NCBI GenBank assembly: GCA_002320605.1
Contig: DCKG01000017.1
Span: 62,391-126,390 of the forward strand
Reading direction: 5' to 3'
Length of the DNA stretch: 64,000 nt
Origin: Bacteroidales bacterium UBA1680
GTDB lineage: Bacteria > Bacteroidota > Bacteroidia > Bacteroidales > UBA932
Below are positions 51,637 to 60,340 of the stretch, in pieces. The stretch's first letter is position 1, and every line of letters begins with the position of its first letter. The notes beneath the pieces were generated by a model. That model saw nothing but the letters and a program-made list of their open reading frames with translations. It did no database searches and had not been told where the DNA came from. Made by a program: the position numbers and the translations under genes.

Positions 51637-53460
51637 ATGAATATGAAAATAAGAATATCAATATTACTGGTCGTCGCAGCATTATCATTGGTTTCTTGCA
51701 ATGAAGTGCTGGATCGGCCTTCGCCTACCGTGACGGAAGATGAAACTTATTGGACGAGCGCAGAGAAACTGGAAGTCTATGCGAATGGCTTCTATGACAG
51801 ATATTTCATAGGTTATGGCACAGGCTGGAGCACATCTGGAGCACCTCTGCTGTCATTCACTTTCAGTGACGATGTCGTGGATCTGGGGACTCAGAGCAAC
51901 TTCACTCGTTCCGTCCCGTCATCGTCGATATGGAGTTATTCTTACGTCAGGAAAGCTCAGATCATGGTTGAGCGCATAGACGAGCGCATGAAAGACATCC
52001 TTTCTTCTAGCGAATATTCTCACTGGATGGGAATCGCAAGGCTGTTCAGAGGACTTGAATATGCTCGCTTATGCAATACTTGGGGTGATGTCCCTTATTA
52101 TGATCACGTGCTTGCGACTAACGAGAAAGACGAGCTCTATAAGGACAGGATGCCTCGAAAAGAGGTCATGGATTATGTTTGGGACGATTTCAGTTTTGCT
52201 ATACAAAACATCGGCACTAGCGCTGGCGCATTCAAAATAAATAGATATGTCGCAGCTGCGATGGTTAGCCGCTGGGCTCTGATGGAAGGAAGCTGGCAGA
52301 AATATTACTACAAAGACAATGACCAAGCTGCTAAATTCTTCTCCCTTGCCAAGACAGCTTCCGACATTGTCATATCTAGCGGGCGCTATGACATAGTGGA
52401 GAATTTTCGAACGCTATTCGGCTCATTTGACCTTTCAAGTAGCAAAGATGTCATCCTTTATAGGAAATATGATGCCGCACAGGGAATCACCCACTGCGTA
52501 GCATCGTATTGCAATCCGAAGGAATCTAGGATGAACGGCCCGACTCTCGATCTCATAAAATCGTTCATCTGCGTGGATGGAAATGATTGGCAGACATCAA
52601 CAGTTGAGGATGCGAAAGATTTCACGCTCTCTGCTTTAATTAAAACCAGAGATCCTCGATTTGAGGCCACGTTCTACGGCAAGCCAGTATCTGCTGCGAA
52701 AAGCTCGTATCTTTTCGCCGTCAAATTCATTCCTAGGAGTGCTTTGGCTTTTCTTGCCACAGAAGGTGGCACCGCAGAGTCGCAATGGACGAGCGTGAAC
52801 AACCTGAATGGTTATCCTGTTTTCCGTTATGCTGAAGTGCTGCTGAACTGGATAGAAGCTAAAGCAGAACTGGAAACCCTAGGCGAAGGAACTGTGACGC
52901 AGGAAGATATAGACATGTCCATAAACAAAATCAGGTCCAGGCCTCTTGAAGAAGAGGCCGTGAAAGCTGGAGTGACAAAAACAGCGCCTATGAGTCTGTC
53001 GGCTCTTCCAAACGACCCTGAAAGGGATGATGATGTGCCACAGCTGCTCTGGGAGATTCGACGCGAACGCAGGATGGAATTCGCTTTCGAATATTCGAGA
53101 TACGAGGATCTGCGCCGTTGGCACAAGCTTGAATATATGGATACTGATGCTAACGAAGATCTACTCTATGGTACTTGGGTTAATTTCGGGCAGGAGGATT
53201 CCACGGCTCTTTCTTCAGGAAACGTAGATAAGCTTCGCGTGGTTGACATGAACGGCAACGAGATCGTCTATGACGGAAAGAACGGAAGCAAGATGAGAGG
53301 GTTCTACTTTCCAATCCAGACAGTTGGCAGACTGCAATACCTGAACTTGCCTAACGTCAATCCATACCTTTCTCCAATAGGCACTAACAACATCGAAGAA
53401 TACAAAAACAAAGGGTACACCCTCACGCAGACCGAAGGATGGCCTATAAGATCCAACTAA
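51637..53460 (+). CDS. SusD/RagB family nutrient-binding outer membrane lipoprotein
   Basis: 607 residues. Lipoprotein signal MKIRISILLVVAALSLVSC (a second ATG at 51643 is equally plausible). The helical TPR-like frame of SusD is visible in ARLFRGLEYARLCNTWGDVPYYD and NRYVAAAMVSRWALMEGSWQKYY. The C-terminal block RYAEVLLNWIEAKAELETLG... LWEIRRERRMEFAFEYSRYEDLRRWHKL and the ending FYFPIQTVGRLQYLNLPNVNPYL are classic. It forms the lid over the SusC channel and binds the glycan. It starts 7 nt after susC and is followed 11 nt later by the surface lipoprotein gene. Confidence 0.95.
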   Translation: MNMKIRISILLVVAALSLVSCNEVLDRPSPTVTEDETYWTSAEKLEVYANGFYDRYFIGYGTGWSTSGAPLLSFTFSDDVVDLGTQSNFTRSVPSSSIWSYSYVRKAQIMVERIDERMKDILSSSEYSHWMGIARLFRGLEYARLCNTWGDVPYYDHVLATNEKDELYKDRMPRKEVMDYVWDDFSFAIQNIGTSAGAFKINRYVAAAMVSRWALMEGSWQKYYYKDNDQAAKFFSLAKTASDIVISSGRYDIVENFRTLFGSFDLSSSKDVILYRKYDAAQGITHCVASYCNPKESRMNGPTLDLIKSFICVDGNDWQTSTVEDAKDFTLSALIKTRDPRFEATFYGKPVSAAKSSYLFAVKFIPRSALAFLATEGGTAESQWTSVNNLNGYPVFRYAEVLLNWIEAKAELETLGEGTVTQEDIDMSINKIRSRPLEEEAVKAGVTKTAPMSLSALPNDPERDDDVPQLLWEIRRERRMEFAFEYSRYEDLRRWHKLEYMDTDANEDLLYGTWVNFGQEDSTALSSGNVDKLRVVDMNGNEIVYDGKNGSKMRGFYFPIQTVGRLQYLNLPNVNPYLSPIGTNNIEEYKNKGYTLTQTEGWPIRSN

Positions 53461-53471
53461 GAATGATTGTT

Positions 53472-54890
53472 ATGAATATAAGATATTTCATTGAATATAT
53501 TTCCGTCGCGGCGATGGCATTCGCCGTATCCGCGACCATGAACTCATGCTCCGATGATTATCCAGACGCATTGGATGCCCCATACAGCACAGACCTTTTA
53601 TCCATAAAGGTCATTAATGCAGGGGCTGAGCAAAACTTGATCTATGAGGGTACGATTGATGAAGAGAAAAAGATGGTCTCCTTCAAGAGATTCGATCCTT
53701 CAACGGATTTTTCTAACTTAAAGGTTGAAGCAACCGTATCCGAAGGGGCGGAACTTGATTCAGACGTGATAGACGCTACGCTCTCAGACGAAGAGACAGA
53801 AAAGACTGTCCTGCTGAGGGTTAAGAATCATACCCGTTATAAAGACTACTTCGTTCGCATACGAAAGAAAGTTCCTGTGTATGGTGCCGATTGGGATAAG
53901 GCGACGCTGTATGATTTCACAGGTGGAAAGATAGCTGATGCCGCCTCTGGCTCTACCAGGTGGGCAGATTTCGATGGTAATCATGTCTTGTTGGTGTCTA
54001 GGAACGGGGGAGTCAAGCCAGAGCTTTTCAGCGTCACGGATCTGAAGGCAGGCACGATTGATAGTCCGAAAATCCTAGATGTCACAGGGATTGCAGGAGG
54101 AACTTTCCCTATCAGCTGCGGGGCCCTGAGAAATGGCCACATCTATGTCAGCAATCTATCAGGAGGAGGAGTGTCTCCTCTGAAGATATATTACTGGGAC
54201 ACTCCTGATTCGGCTCCTGAGAATATATTGAATTCCATTCTGGCTGACGATGCTCCAAATGCGAACACTCGTCATGGCGATAACGCTTCTTTCAATATTG
54301 GCGCAGAAGGGAATGGCTACGTTTTCTTCGGCAGCAACAACGGAGCCGACTTCATCAGGTATTCCGTTACTACAGGGAAGACTGTCGGCGGGCCTAAAGT
54401 CCTGACTTCTTTCAGCGGGGCTAATTCGTACCCTACGATATTCAGGATTGGAGGGACGAGCGATTTTGTGTTCAGCGGCATAAATGCTTATCCAAGAATA
54501 GTCAGCGAGGAGAATAAGGCTAGCGCTGAAATTTCTGGCCTTAGCGGGCTTCAGATTACTGCTTGCCAGATCGTTGTCTTCAATGAAGAGCGTTATCTTC
54601 TTACCTGCTCCGTTAACCGAAATGGCAGCGGAACGTCAGCTCTCAGAATATATGATATTACTAAAGGCTCATCATTGTCGGACGCCGTGGCATTGCTCAA
54701 TGCCAATCCGAAACCGATCTACGAGTTCGTGCTTGGGAGCGACAAATGCATCTCCCCTGGCACTGTGGTGAATTACTCAATACAGAAGGATGCTGAGGGC
54801 AAAGATTCTGTTCTATCTGTGTTCGCATTCAGCACGCAGATGGGTTTCGTGATTGTTGATTTCCCGATAAAAGTAACACTCGATGATTAA
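53472..54890 (+). CDS. Surface lipoprotein of a SusCD locus (DUF5018/DUF4623-like)
   Basis: 472 residues from the ATG at 53472, which gives the lipoprotein signal ending in ATMNSC; the longest ORF starts earlier inside susD. Residues about 35-140 are a beta domain (STDLLSIKVINAGAEQNLIYEGTIDEEKKMVSFKRFDPSTDFSNLKVEATVSEGAELD) like the DUF5018 modules of glycan-locus lipoproteins. Residues about 145-470 form a repetitive beta-propeller-like domain (WADFDGNHVLLVSRNGG, GHIYVSNLSGGG, GYVFFGSNNGADFIRYSV) as in DUF4623. It probably sits at the cell surface beside SusD as a glycan-binding protein. The family labels are from memory of pattern, not a search. It overlaps the hydrolase start by 8 nt. Confidence 0.75.
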   Translation: MNIRYFIEYISVAAMAFAVSATMNSCSDDYPDALDAPYSTDLLSIKVINAGAEQNLIYEGTIDEEKKMVSFKRFDPSTDFSNLKVEATVSEGAELDSDVIDATLSDEETEKTVLLRVKNHTRYKDYFVRIRKKVPVYGADWDKATLYDFTGGKIADAASGSTRWADFDGNHVLLVSRNGGVKPELFSVTDLKAGTIDSPKILDVTGIAGGTFPISCGALRNGHIYVSNLSGGGVSPLKIYYWDTPDSAPENILNSILADDAPNANTRHGDNASFNIGAEGNGYVFFGSNNGADFIRYSVTTGKTVGGPKVLTSFSGANSYPTIFRIGGTSDFVFSGINAYPRIVSEENKASAEISGLSGLQITACQIVVFNEERYLLTCSVNRNGSGTSALRIYDITKGSSLSDAVALLNANPKPIYEFVLGSDKCISPGTVVNYSIQKDAEGKDSVLSVFAFSTQMGFVIVDFPIKVTLDD

Positions 54891-56343
54891 AAGATTTTTC
54901 AAATATTGCATCGCCCTTTCTCTCTGCGTCGTCCTTGTGGCCTGCGGAGAGAAGGATGACCCTTTCGTGCCGGGCACAAATCCTGTTATTCCGGAAAAAC
55001 CAGATATTCCAGAAACTCCAACATCGGTCGAGCTCCCGAAAAAGGAGCTCAGGGGGGCATGGGTGGCAACTGTCTGGGAGATAGACTGGCCGAAAAGCAA
55101 TCATGATGAGGCTTCGCAGAAAAAGCTTTATCAGGATCAGCTGGACCTTTTTGAACGGACAGGCATCAATGCGGTATTCTTCCAGGTCAGGAGCAAGTCG
55201 GATGCCTATTACGATTCGCAGTACGAGTCCTGGAGCAAAACCATTACGGGCACTGCAGGCAAGGATCCTGGTTATGATGTGCTTAAATGGCTGATAGACG
55301 AGACGCACAAGAGGGGGATGCAATTCCATGCCTGGATAAATCCGTATAGGATAGAAACAGGCATGAATGGGAATTTCCCTGAACTGGATCCTAAGATTCC
55401 GAAGGAGCTGACGAAAGATTATCAGAAATTCCGGGTTTACAATCCAGCCCTTCCTGAAGTGAGGGACAGGCTGTGCAACATAGTCAAGGAAATCATAACG
55501 AAATACGACGTCGATGGAATTCACATGGATGACTATTTCTATCCGTCTTTATCTAGCGGGGAGTCTATGAACGATGAAGAGGAATACAAGAAATACGGCT
55601 CCGGATACAATAACATCGAGGATTTTAGGCGCGGGAATGTGAGCAAGATGATCCAGCAGATGCAGAAGACCATCATCGATGCGAAGCCGGGAGTCATTTT
55701 CTCAGTGGCTCCTCAAGGCAACTACGACAATAACTATAATGTCCAGTACATTGATGTTGCGAAGTGCTGTTCGGCCGGGTGGATAGATGTCATCATTCCG
55801 CAGCTGTATTTCAACGAGACGTATTTCGAGCCCAGGCTCGAATGGTTTGCGAAGAATTCCGGGAAATCTCATCTCATGGTAGGATACGGAATATATATGT
55901 ATGGCAATAAAGATGGTTTCTCTGTCTCTTTGTTCAATTCTCTATATTCCAAAGCAAAGTCCAATAGCAAAGTAGAAGGGGCCTTGCTGTACAACACTTC
56001 GTCCCTCATGGAGAACAAAATTGGCATCACGGACGCAATTAAGGGCAAATTCGGCGAGAAGGTTCTCTTGCCGTATTTGGGCAGGGGAACCGAAAATAGA
56101 CCTGATATACCAGGCAATGTTAAAATTTCGAGTTCTTCGCTCACGTGGTCTTCTGTATCAGGCGCCGCTTATTATGCTATCTATAAACTGGATGCTTCGA
56201 AGAAGAAAGCTAATCTTGTAGGCACCTCTTTTTCGACGAGCTTCAAACTAACTTCTGCTGGAGTATACTATGTATCAGCTCTTTCGAAGGAAAATGCAGA
56301 GAGTGAGATTTCGGCTCCAGTCAGCGCAGATGCATTGAACTGA
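54883..56343 (+). CDS. GHL10/DigH-like glycosyl hydrolase lipoprotein
   Basis: 486 residues. Lipoprotein signal MIKRFFKYCIALSLCVVLVAC, a Pro-rich linker (PGTNPVIPEKPDIPETP), then the GHL10 (DUF187) TIM barrel: LRGAWVATVWEIDWPKS, GINAVFFQVRSKSDAYYDS, GMQFHAWINPYRIETG, VDGIHMDDYFYPSL (acidic pair), VIFSVAPQGNY and WIDVIIPQLYF. The last 90 residues resemble a fibronectin type III module (PGNVKISSSSLTWSSVSGAAYYAIYKL). The E. coli relative DigH cuts denuded peptidoglycan glycan strands, so the locus may feed on cell-wall glycans, but other substrates are possible. It is the final gene of the SusCD run. Confidence 0.88.
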   Translation: MIKRFFKYCIALSLCVVLVACGEKDDPFVPGTNPVIPEKPDIPETPTSVELPKKELRGAWVATVWEIDWPKSNHDEASQKKLYQDQLDLFERTGINAVFFQVRSKSDAYYDSQYESWSKTITGTAGKDPGYDVLKWLIDETHKRGMQFHAWINPYRIETGMNGNFPELDPKIPKELTKDYQKFRVYNPALPEVRDRLCNIVKEIITKYDVDGIHMDDYFYPSLSSGESMNDEEEYKKYGSGYNNIEDFRRGNVSKMIQQMQKTIIDAKPGVIFSVAPQGNYDNNYNVQYIDVAKCCSAGWIDVIIPQLYFNETYFEPRLEWFAKNSGKSHLMVGYGIYMYGNKDGFSVSLFNSLYSKAKSNSKVEGALLYNTSSLMENKIGITDAIKGKFGEKVLLPYLGRGTENRPDIPGNVKISSSSLTWSSVSGAAYYAIYKLDASKKKANLVGTSFSTSFKLTSAGVYYVSALSKENAESEISAPVSADALN

Positions 56344-56345
56344 GC

Positions 56346-56362
56346 TGTAACATTAATGTAAC
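56346..56362 (+). promoter_or_regulatory. Candidate Pho box upstream of the PhoB-like gene
   Basis: TGTAAC (56346-56351) and TGTAAC (56357-56362) are exact direct repeats with an 11-bp period, each followed by ATT. They lie 21 bp upstream of the -33 element. An imperfect TTGAAC one period further upstream (56335-56340) could be a third half-site. Confidence 0.6.
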
Positions 56363-56382
56363 ATTGTGGTGGGGACTTTTTC

Positions 56383-56414
56383 TTTGACTAAGTCCGGCAT
56401 TTTTGTTAATTTTG
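56383..56414 (+). promoter_or_regulatory. Promoter of the PhoB-like response regulator
   Basis: TTTG (56383-56386), 20-nt spacer, TAATTTTG (56407-56414): a full match to the Bacteroidetes consensus. The ATG at 56421 is 7 nt beyond, so the mRNA would have little or no leader. A small dyad GGACTT/AAGTCC (56373-56395) spans the -33 site and may be the terminator of the upstream locus. Confidence 0.75.
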
Positions 56415-56420
56415 TGTTAC

Positions 56421-57080
56421 ATGGATAAGATGAAGATACTTGTCGTCGATGACGAATTGGACATCTGCGCGATTCTTAAATTCAATTTGGAGAAAGCCGG
56501 ATTCGAGGTTTCTACGGCTCAATCTGCAGAGGATGCTCTTGGTAAGGGCATAAATTCGTATGATCTCCTTCTTTTGGATGTGATGATGGAAGGAATGTCC
56601 GGATTCGACCTTGCGAAAATGCTGAAGCAGAAGCCCCAGACCAAGGATATCCCTATCATATTCATAACTGCGAAAGATACTGCGGATGATGCAGTGAATG
56701 GTTTGGATCTTGGCGCAGACGACTATATTTCTAAGCCTTTCTCTATAAAGGAGGTTATTTCTAGGGTAAAAGCCGTCCTACGAAGGGCAAGGAGTGATTC
56801 AGCCTCTGGCGGGATAGAAATTGACGATGAAAAGAAGTCTGTTAAAGTGGATGGAAAGCCGGTTTCTTTATCTCGCACTGAATATGACCTGTTAAAGCTG
56901 CTGGTGCATAATCCTGGCAAGGTCTTCTCTCGGAGCGACCTTATCTCTGCCATCTGGCCTGCGAACGTCATTGTCACGGAAAGAACGGTGGACGTGAGCA
57001 TTACAAGGCTGAGGAAGAAAATCGGCGAATATGGAGAGAAAATAGTTTCCAGGCATGGCTTCGGCTATTGTTTCGAATGA
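56421..57080 (+). CDS. PhoB-like OmpR-family response regulator
   Basis: 219 residues from the ATG at 56421. Receiver domain with acidic pocket VVDDE, phospho-acceptor Asp53 in LLLLDVMM, and ITAKDT and SKPF as switch residues. A winged-helix Trans_reg_C domain follows (VSLSRTEYDLLKLLVHNPGKVFSRSDLISAIWPANVIVTERTVDVSITRLRKKIG). The assignment to phosphate control rests on context: a convergent PiT phosphate transporter and 11-bp-period TGTAAC repeats before both genes. It overlaps the kinase gene by 4 nt (ATGA). The start at 56421 or 56430 fits the promoter, while the longer ORF from 56403 would begin within it. Confidence 0.9.
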   Translation: MDKMKILVVDDELDICAILKFNLEKAGFEVSTAQSAEDALGKGINSYDLLLLDVMMEGMSGFDLAKMLKQKPQTKDIPIIFITAKDTADDAVNGLDLGADDYISKPFSIKEVISRVKAVLRRARSDSASGGIEIDDEKKSVKVDGKPVSLSRTEYDLLKLLVHNPGKVFSRSDLISAIWPANVIVTERTVDVSITRLRKKIGEYGEKIVSRHGFGYCFE

Positions 57081-57919
57081 GTACCGTGATTATCATCTTA
57101 CTGCTCGCCGTTGTCATCTTCCTTATTTTTGCATTAATAATGGTAAGGCAGCGGTTCACCCATCTCAAGAAATCTCTTGAGGAGGGGAGGATGAGCATGT
57201 ACGACCAACTGCAAAATGCCGAAGAGGATAAGAACCGTCTTAAGAGGCAGCTGACGCAGAATGTGGCCCACGAGCTTAAGACCCCGGTCAGCAGCATCCA
57301 GGGTTACTTGGAGACAATAGTCTCGGACCCTGATATGGATGAGGAGACAAAGAATCATTTCATCCAAAGGTGCTTCACTCAAAGCCAGCGGCTGTCATCG
57401 CTGCTTCAGGATATTTCCACATTGAATAAGTTGGACGATGCTCCTGGGAGTTATGGGAGGGAGTCTATGAATATTCTGGCTCTCCTTAATACGATTCTGC
57501 TGGATGTGGCTCAGAAGCTCAAAGAGAAGAATATCATGGTGCGGATTCTGATAGGCCCCGAGGTCATTGTCGTCGGCAACCATTCTCTGCTATATTCCAT
57601 ATTTCGGAATCTAACGGACAATGCCATTGCCTATGCCGGTGATGGAGTGACGGTAACTGTGCAAGTTCTTTCCGAGGATGAGAATTTTTATACGTTCAGC
57701 TTCGCTGATAACGGAGCGGGGGTGGCTGCGGAGCATCTTCCTCATTTGTTCGAGCGCTTTTATCGAGTGGATAAGGGGCGTTCCCGTAAAATGGGTGGCA
57801 CCGGCCTTGGGCTGGCTATCGTAAAGAATGCAGTCTTGCTGCATCACGGCAGCATTTCAGTCCGTCTTGCCCAGACCGGCGGCCTCGAATTCATATTCAG
57901 TCTTCCGAAAGCCAAGTAA
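57077..57919 (+). CDS. PhoR-like sensor histidine kinase, short form
   Basis: 280 residues. One N-terminal transmembrane helix (TVIIILLLAVVIFLIFALIMV) leads directly through a short coiled coil into the kinase core. That core has H-box NVAHELKTPVSSIQGYLE, N-box FRNLTDNAIAYAG, DNGAGVAAEHLPHLFERFYRVDKGRS and GGTGLGLAIVKN. There is no periplasmic sensor and no PAS domain, so it must sense through a partner or through its membrane helix. E. coli PhoR hears the Pst/PhoU complex; here the PiT transporter carries a PhoU-like tail and could play that part (inference). Coupled to the regulator by ATGA. Its stop lies 2 nt from the stop of the convergent transporter. Confidence 0.9.
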   Translation: MSTVIIILLLAVVIFLIFALIMVRQRFTHLKKSLEEGRMSMYDQLQNAEEDKNRLKRQLTQNVAHELKTPVSSIQGYLETIVSDPDMDEETKNHFIQRCFTQSQRLSSLLQDISTLNKLDDAPGSYGRESMNILALLNTILLDVAQKLKEKNIMVRILIGPEVIVVGNHSLLYSIFRNLTDNAIAYAGDGVTVTVQVLSEDENFYTFSFADNGAGVAAEHLPHLFERFYRVDKGRSRKMGGTGLGLAIVKNAVLLHHGSISVRLAQTGGLEFIFSLPKAK

Positions 57920-57921
57920 GA

Positions 57922-60162
57922 CTAACCTTCGTTGAAGCCCTTGGCGGAGCGGAGGAGGTGCCTGACGGAAGATGCAATTTCCCTGGTTTCCTGCAATATG
58001 TTCAAGTATAGATAGCCTACGGCGATATTCTCCTTGCTGGTCTGCATCCTCATCATCTGCCTGTCCCTGGTTTGCTCAAGGCAGACTTTAAGCTCTTCGC
58101 CTTGGTGGCGCACTTCTTCAACCTGATCGTAAGAGCCGCTTCGAAGAATTTCAGAAGCACGTTTCAGCAGGAATAAAACCGTGTCTCGGAGCGGAATGAA
58201 CTCCTTCACCTGTTCTTTGCTCATCGGCATGAAGTGGTTATCTACATGCTCCTCGCAAGGGTCTACGATTCGCCTCAGGCAGTAGAGGATTTCCTCGCAG
58301 GAATTCCTCCCTAGGTGGAAGCAGGTGTTCTTTTCCATAGCTATATCGGTATCTATCCTGCGTAACCCGATCATCTCTTTGCGGCGAGTGTTCTTCAGTT
58401 CCTCTCTCTTGCGTCTCAGGCTTTCACCGGCGCTTCTCAGCGGTCCCAGCTTCTCGGCTATGAATGCGTCAGTTATCTGCTTGTAAGTAGTGTTGACATA
58501 TTCAAGGAAATTGCACTGGGTTGAATTCACGTGCTCGGAGAGAAGTCTCAGCACCTCTTCCTTGTCGGTGCTCCTCATTAACTTGCTGAAGATAACGTCG
58601 CCCTTCTCTTCCTGCTGCCTCTTACGATATTTGACTGAACTCCTGATAAGCAGGAACGCCGCAAGGCACATGAACAGACAGGCTGCCAGGAAACCGCCAA
58701 GATTAATCAGCCATGCCACAGTGAAGCATAGGATGAAGGCAGCACCGGCAGTGATGAACCATCCGCCTATCACTGAGATCACGCCAGTGATTCTGTAAAC
58801 TGCGCTCTCTCTTCCCCAGGCTCTGTCGGCGAGCGAGGTACCCATGGCGACCATGAATGTCACGTAAGTCGTTGAGAGAGGCAGCTTCCAAGATGTTCCC
58901 AGTGCTATCAGAAGGCTGGCTACGACCAGATTGACCGTGGCGCGGACCTCGTCGAACGCAGCCCCGTTCCTCAACTGGAGGTCGCTGGTATCGAATCGCT
59001 TATTCGCCCAGGCCTTGACGTTGTCTGGGAAAACATCGCTGAAGAAATTCCCTACGCTGTCTGAAAATCTTACCAGCACCCTAGCGATTCTCGAAGAGCC
59101 GAACATCTCGTCTCCCTCGTTCTGGCGAGAGAGATCCACGGATGTCCTGATGACGTTGCGAGCCTTCTTGGATGTGGCTAGGGAGACGACCATGACCGCA
59201 CCTGCAAGTACCAGGAATATGACTGGGGTCTTGGCAGGGGAGTCCAGCGATGCCATCATGAAGGTGGAAGGGTCTGCGCCCGGATGTGCCATGAAATCCT
59301 GATATGATGCGTATCCAGCAAGAGGCACTCCGATGAAGTTCACTAGGTCGTTCCCGGCGAATGCCATGGCTAGGGCGAACGTGCCGAGCAGCACCAGAAC
59401 CTTGAACACATCAACTTTCAGGAAATGTAGCGCCTGCATTATGATAGTTGACGCAATGAAGCATATTCCCATTAGCATCGGGGTATTCGCTTCAATATAT
59501 GCCATTGTGTCAGCGCTGACGAAGGACATTCCCTTTATTCCCTTGAATATCATGAAATAGACTATGGCTGTGGCCGCTATGCCGCCGAAGATGCCAATTT
59601 TCCATTTCATGTTGTTGTATGAATATGTGAACTTGAAAAGAAGCCTTGAGAGGTATTGGATGATGGCTCCGAAGAAGAAGGCGATAGGAACAGAAATGAA
59701 TATTCCGAATATTACCTCTATTGCCTTCTCGGTGTTCATCAGGTCGCCCAGCCCCATTCCTGCCTGCTCGCCGTGCATTTTCATTATGGCGAATATGGTG
59801 GTGCCGCCTAGGAGCTCGAAAACCATCGAGACTGTAGTGGACGTAGGAAGCCCAAGGTTATTGAATATGTCCAACAGAATTACGTCGGATATCATGACCG
59901 ACAGGAATATGAATATCAGTTCCTTGAACGAGAACATCGCAGGGTGGAAGATTCCGTGTCGGGCGATTTCCATCATCCCGTTGCTCATGGTCGCTCCGAA
60001 GAAGACTCCGACTGCCGCCACGATTATGATGGTTCTGAAGGATGCTACCTTTGCCCCGATGGCAGAGTTAAGGAAGTTCACTGCGTCGTTGCTGACCCCG
60101 ACCATCAGATCCACCACGGCCAACGAGAAAAGGAACAGTACGAAAAATAGGAATATGCTCAT
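57922..60162 (-). CDS. PiT-family inorganic phosphate transporter with PhoU-like C-terminal domain
   Basis: 746 residues. Two PHO4 repeats make about ten or more membrane helices. The first includes VGVSNDAVNFLNSAIGAKVASFRTIIIVAAVGVFFGA, and GNDLVNFIGVPLAGY starts the second. GLPTSTTVSMVFELLGGTTIFA and KLPLSTTYVTFMVAMGTSLADRAWG are the STT signature loops. After about residue 525 the protein is a soluble, heptad-rich helical region (VIFSKLMRSTDKEEVLRLLSEHVNSTQCNFLEYVNTTYKQITDAFI) resembling PhoU. It takes up phosphate with H+ or Na+ at the inner membrane. Upstream lie four 11-bp-spaced TGTAAC-like half-sites, suggesting control by the adjacent PhoB-like regulator. Confidence 0.93.
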   Translation of the reverse strand: MSIFLFFVLFLFSLAVVDLMVGVSNDAVNFLNSAIGAKVASFRTIIIVAAVGVFFGATMSNGMMEIARHGIFHPAMFSFKELIFIFLSVMISDVILLDIFNNLGLPTSTTVSMVFELLGGTTIFAIMKMHGEQAGMGLGDLMNTEKAIEVIFGIFISVPIAFFFGAIIQYLSRLLFKFTYSYNNMKWKIGIFGGIAATAIVYFMIFKGIKGMSFVSADTMAYIEANTPMLMGICFIASTIIMQALHFLKVDVFKVLVLLGTFALAMAFAGNDLVNFIGVPLAGYASYQDFMAHPGADPSTFMMASLDSPAKTPVIFLVLAGAVMVVSLATSKKARNVIRTSVDLSRQNEGDEMFGSSRIARVLVRFSDSVGNFFSDVFPDNVKAWANKRFDTSDLQLRNGAAFDEVRATVNLVVASLLIALGTSWKLPLSTTYVTFMVAMGTSLADRAWGRESAVYRITGVISVIGGWFITAGAAFILCFTVAWLINLGGFLAACLFMCLAAFLLIRSSVKYRKRQQEEKGDVIFSKLMRSTDKEEVLRLLSEHVNSTQCNFLEYVNTTYKQITDAFIAEKLGPLRSAGESLRRKREELKNTRRKEMIGLRRIDTDIAMEKNTCFHLGRNSCEEILYCLRRIVDPCEEHVDNHFMPMSKEQVKEFIPLRDTVLFLLKRASEILRSGSYDQVEEVRHQGEELKVCLEQTRDRQMMRMQTSKENIAVGYLYLNILQETREIASSVRHLLRSAKGFNEG

Positions 60163-60224
60163 ATTTAGTATTTTGCGGATGAATATGCATTTATCCGATT
60201 ACTCGGCGAATTTCCTAAAAATAT

Positions 60225-60263
60225 GTTACCGTCTGGTTTCACTGATGTTACAATTTCGTTACA
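60225..60263 (-). promoter_or_regulatory. Candidate Pho box array upstream of the phosphate transporter
   Basis: On the minus strand half-sites TGTAAC (60263-60258), TGTAAC (60252-60247), TGAAAC (60241-60236) and GGTAAC (60230-60225) recur at exactly 11-bp steps. The array begins 63 nt upstream of the start codon. Confidence 0.65.
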
Positions 60264-60340
60264 GTTGCATTCCCGCCATCATTATCTGAAAATGGCTCCC
60301 GCATGTCTGTAGGAACCATTGAAGTTTAATTAGTACAGGA

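Noticed and set aside
56373..56400. Clear terminator after the GHL10 gene
   Set aside because: The stem is only 6 bp, the loop is long and the T-run is separated by GGCA. It overlaps the -33 element of the next promoter, so it is mentioned there but not called.
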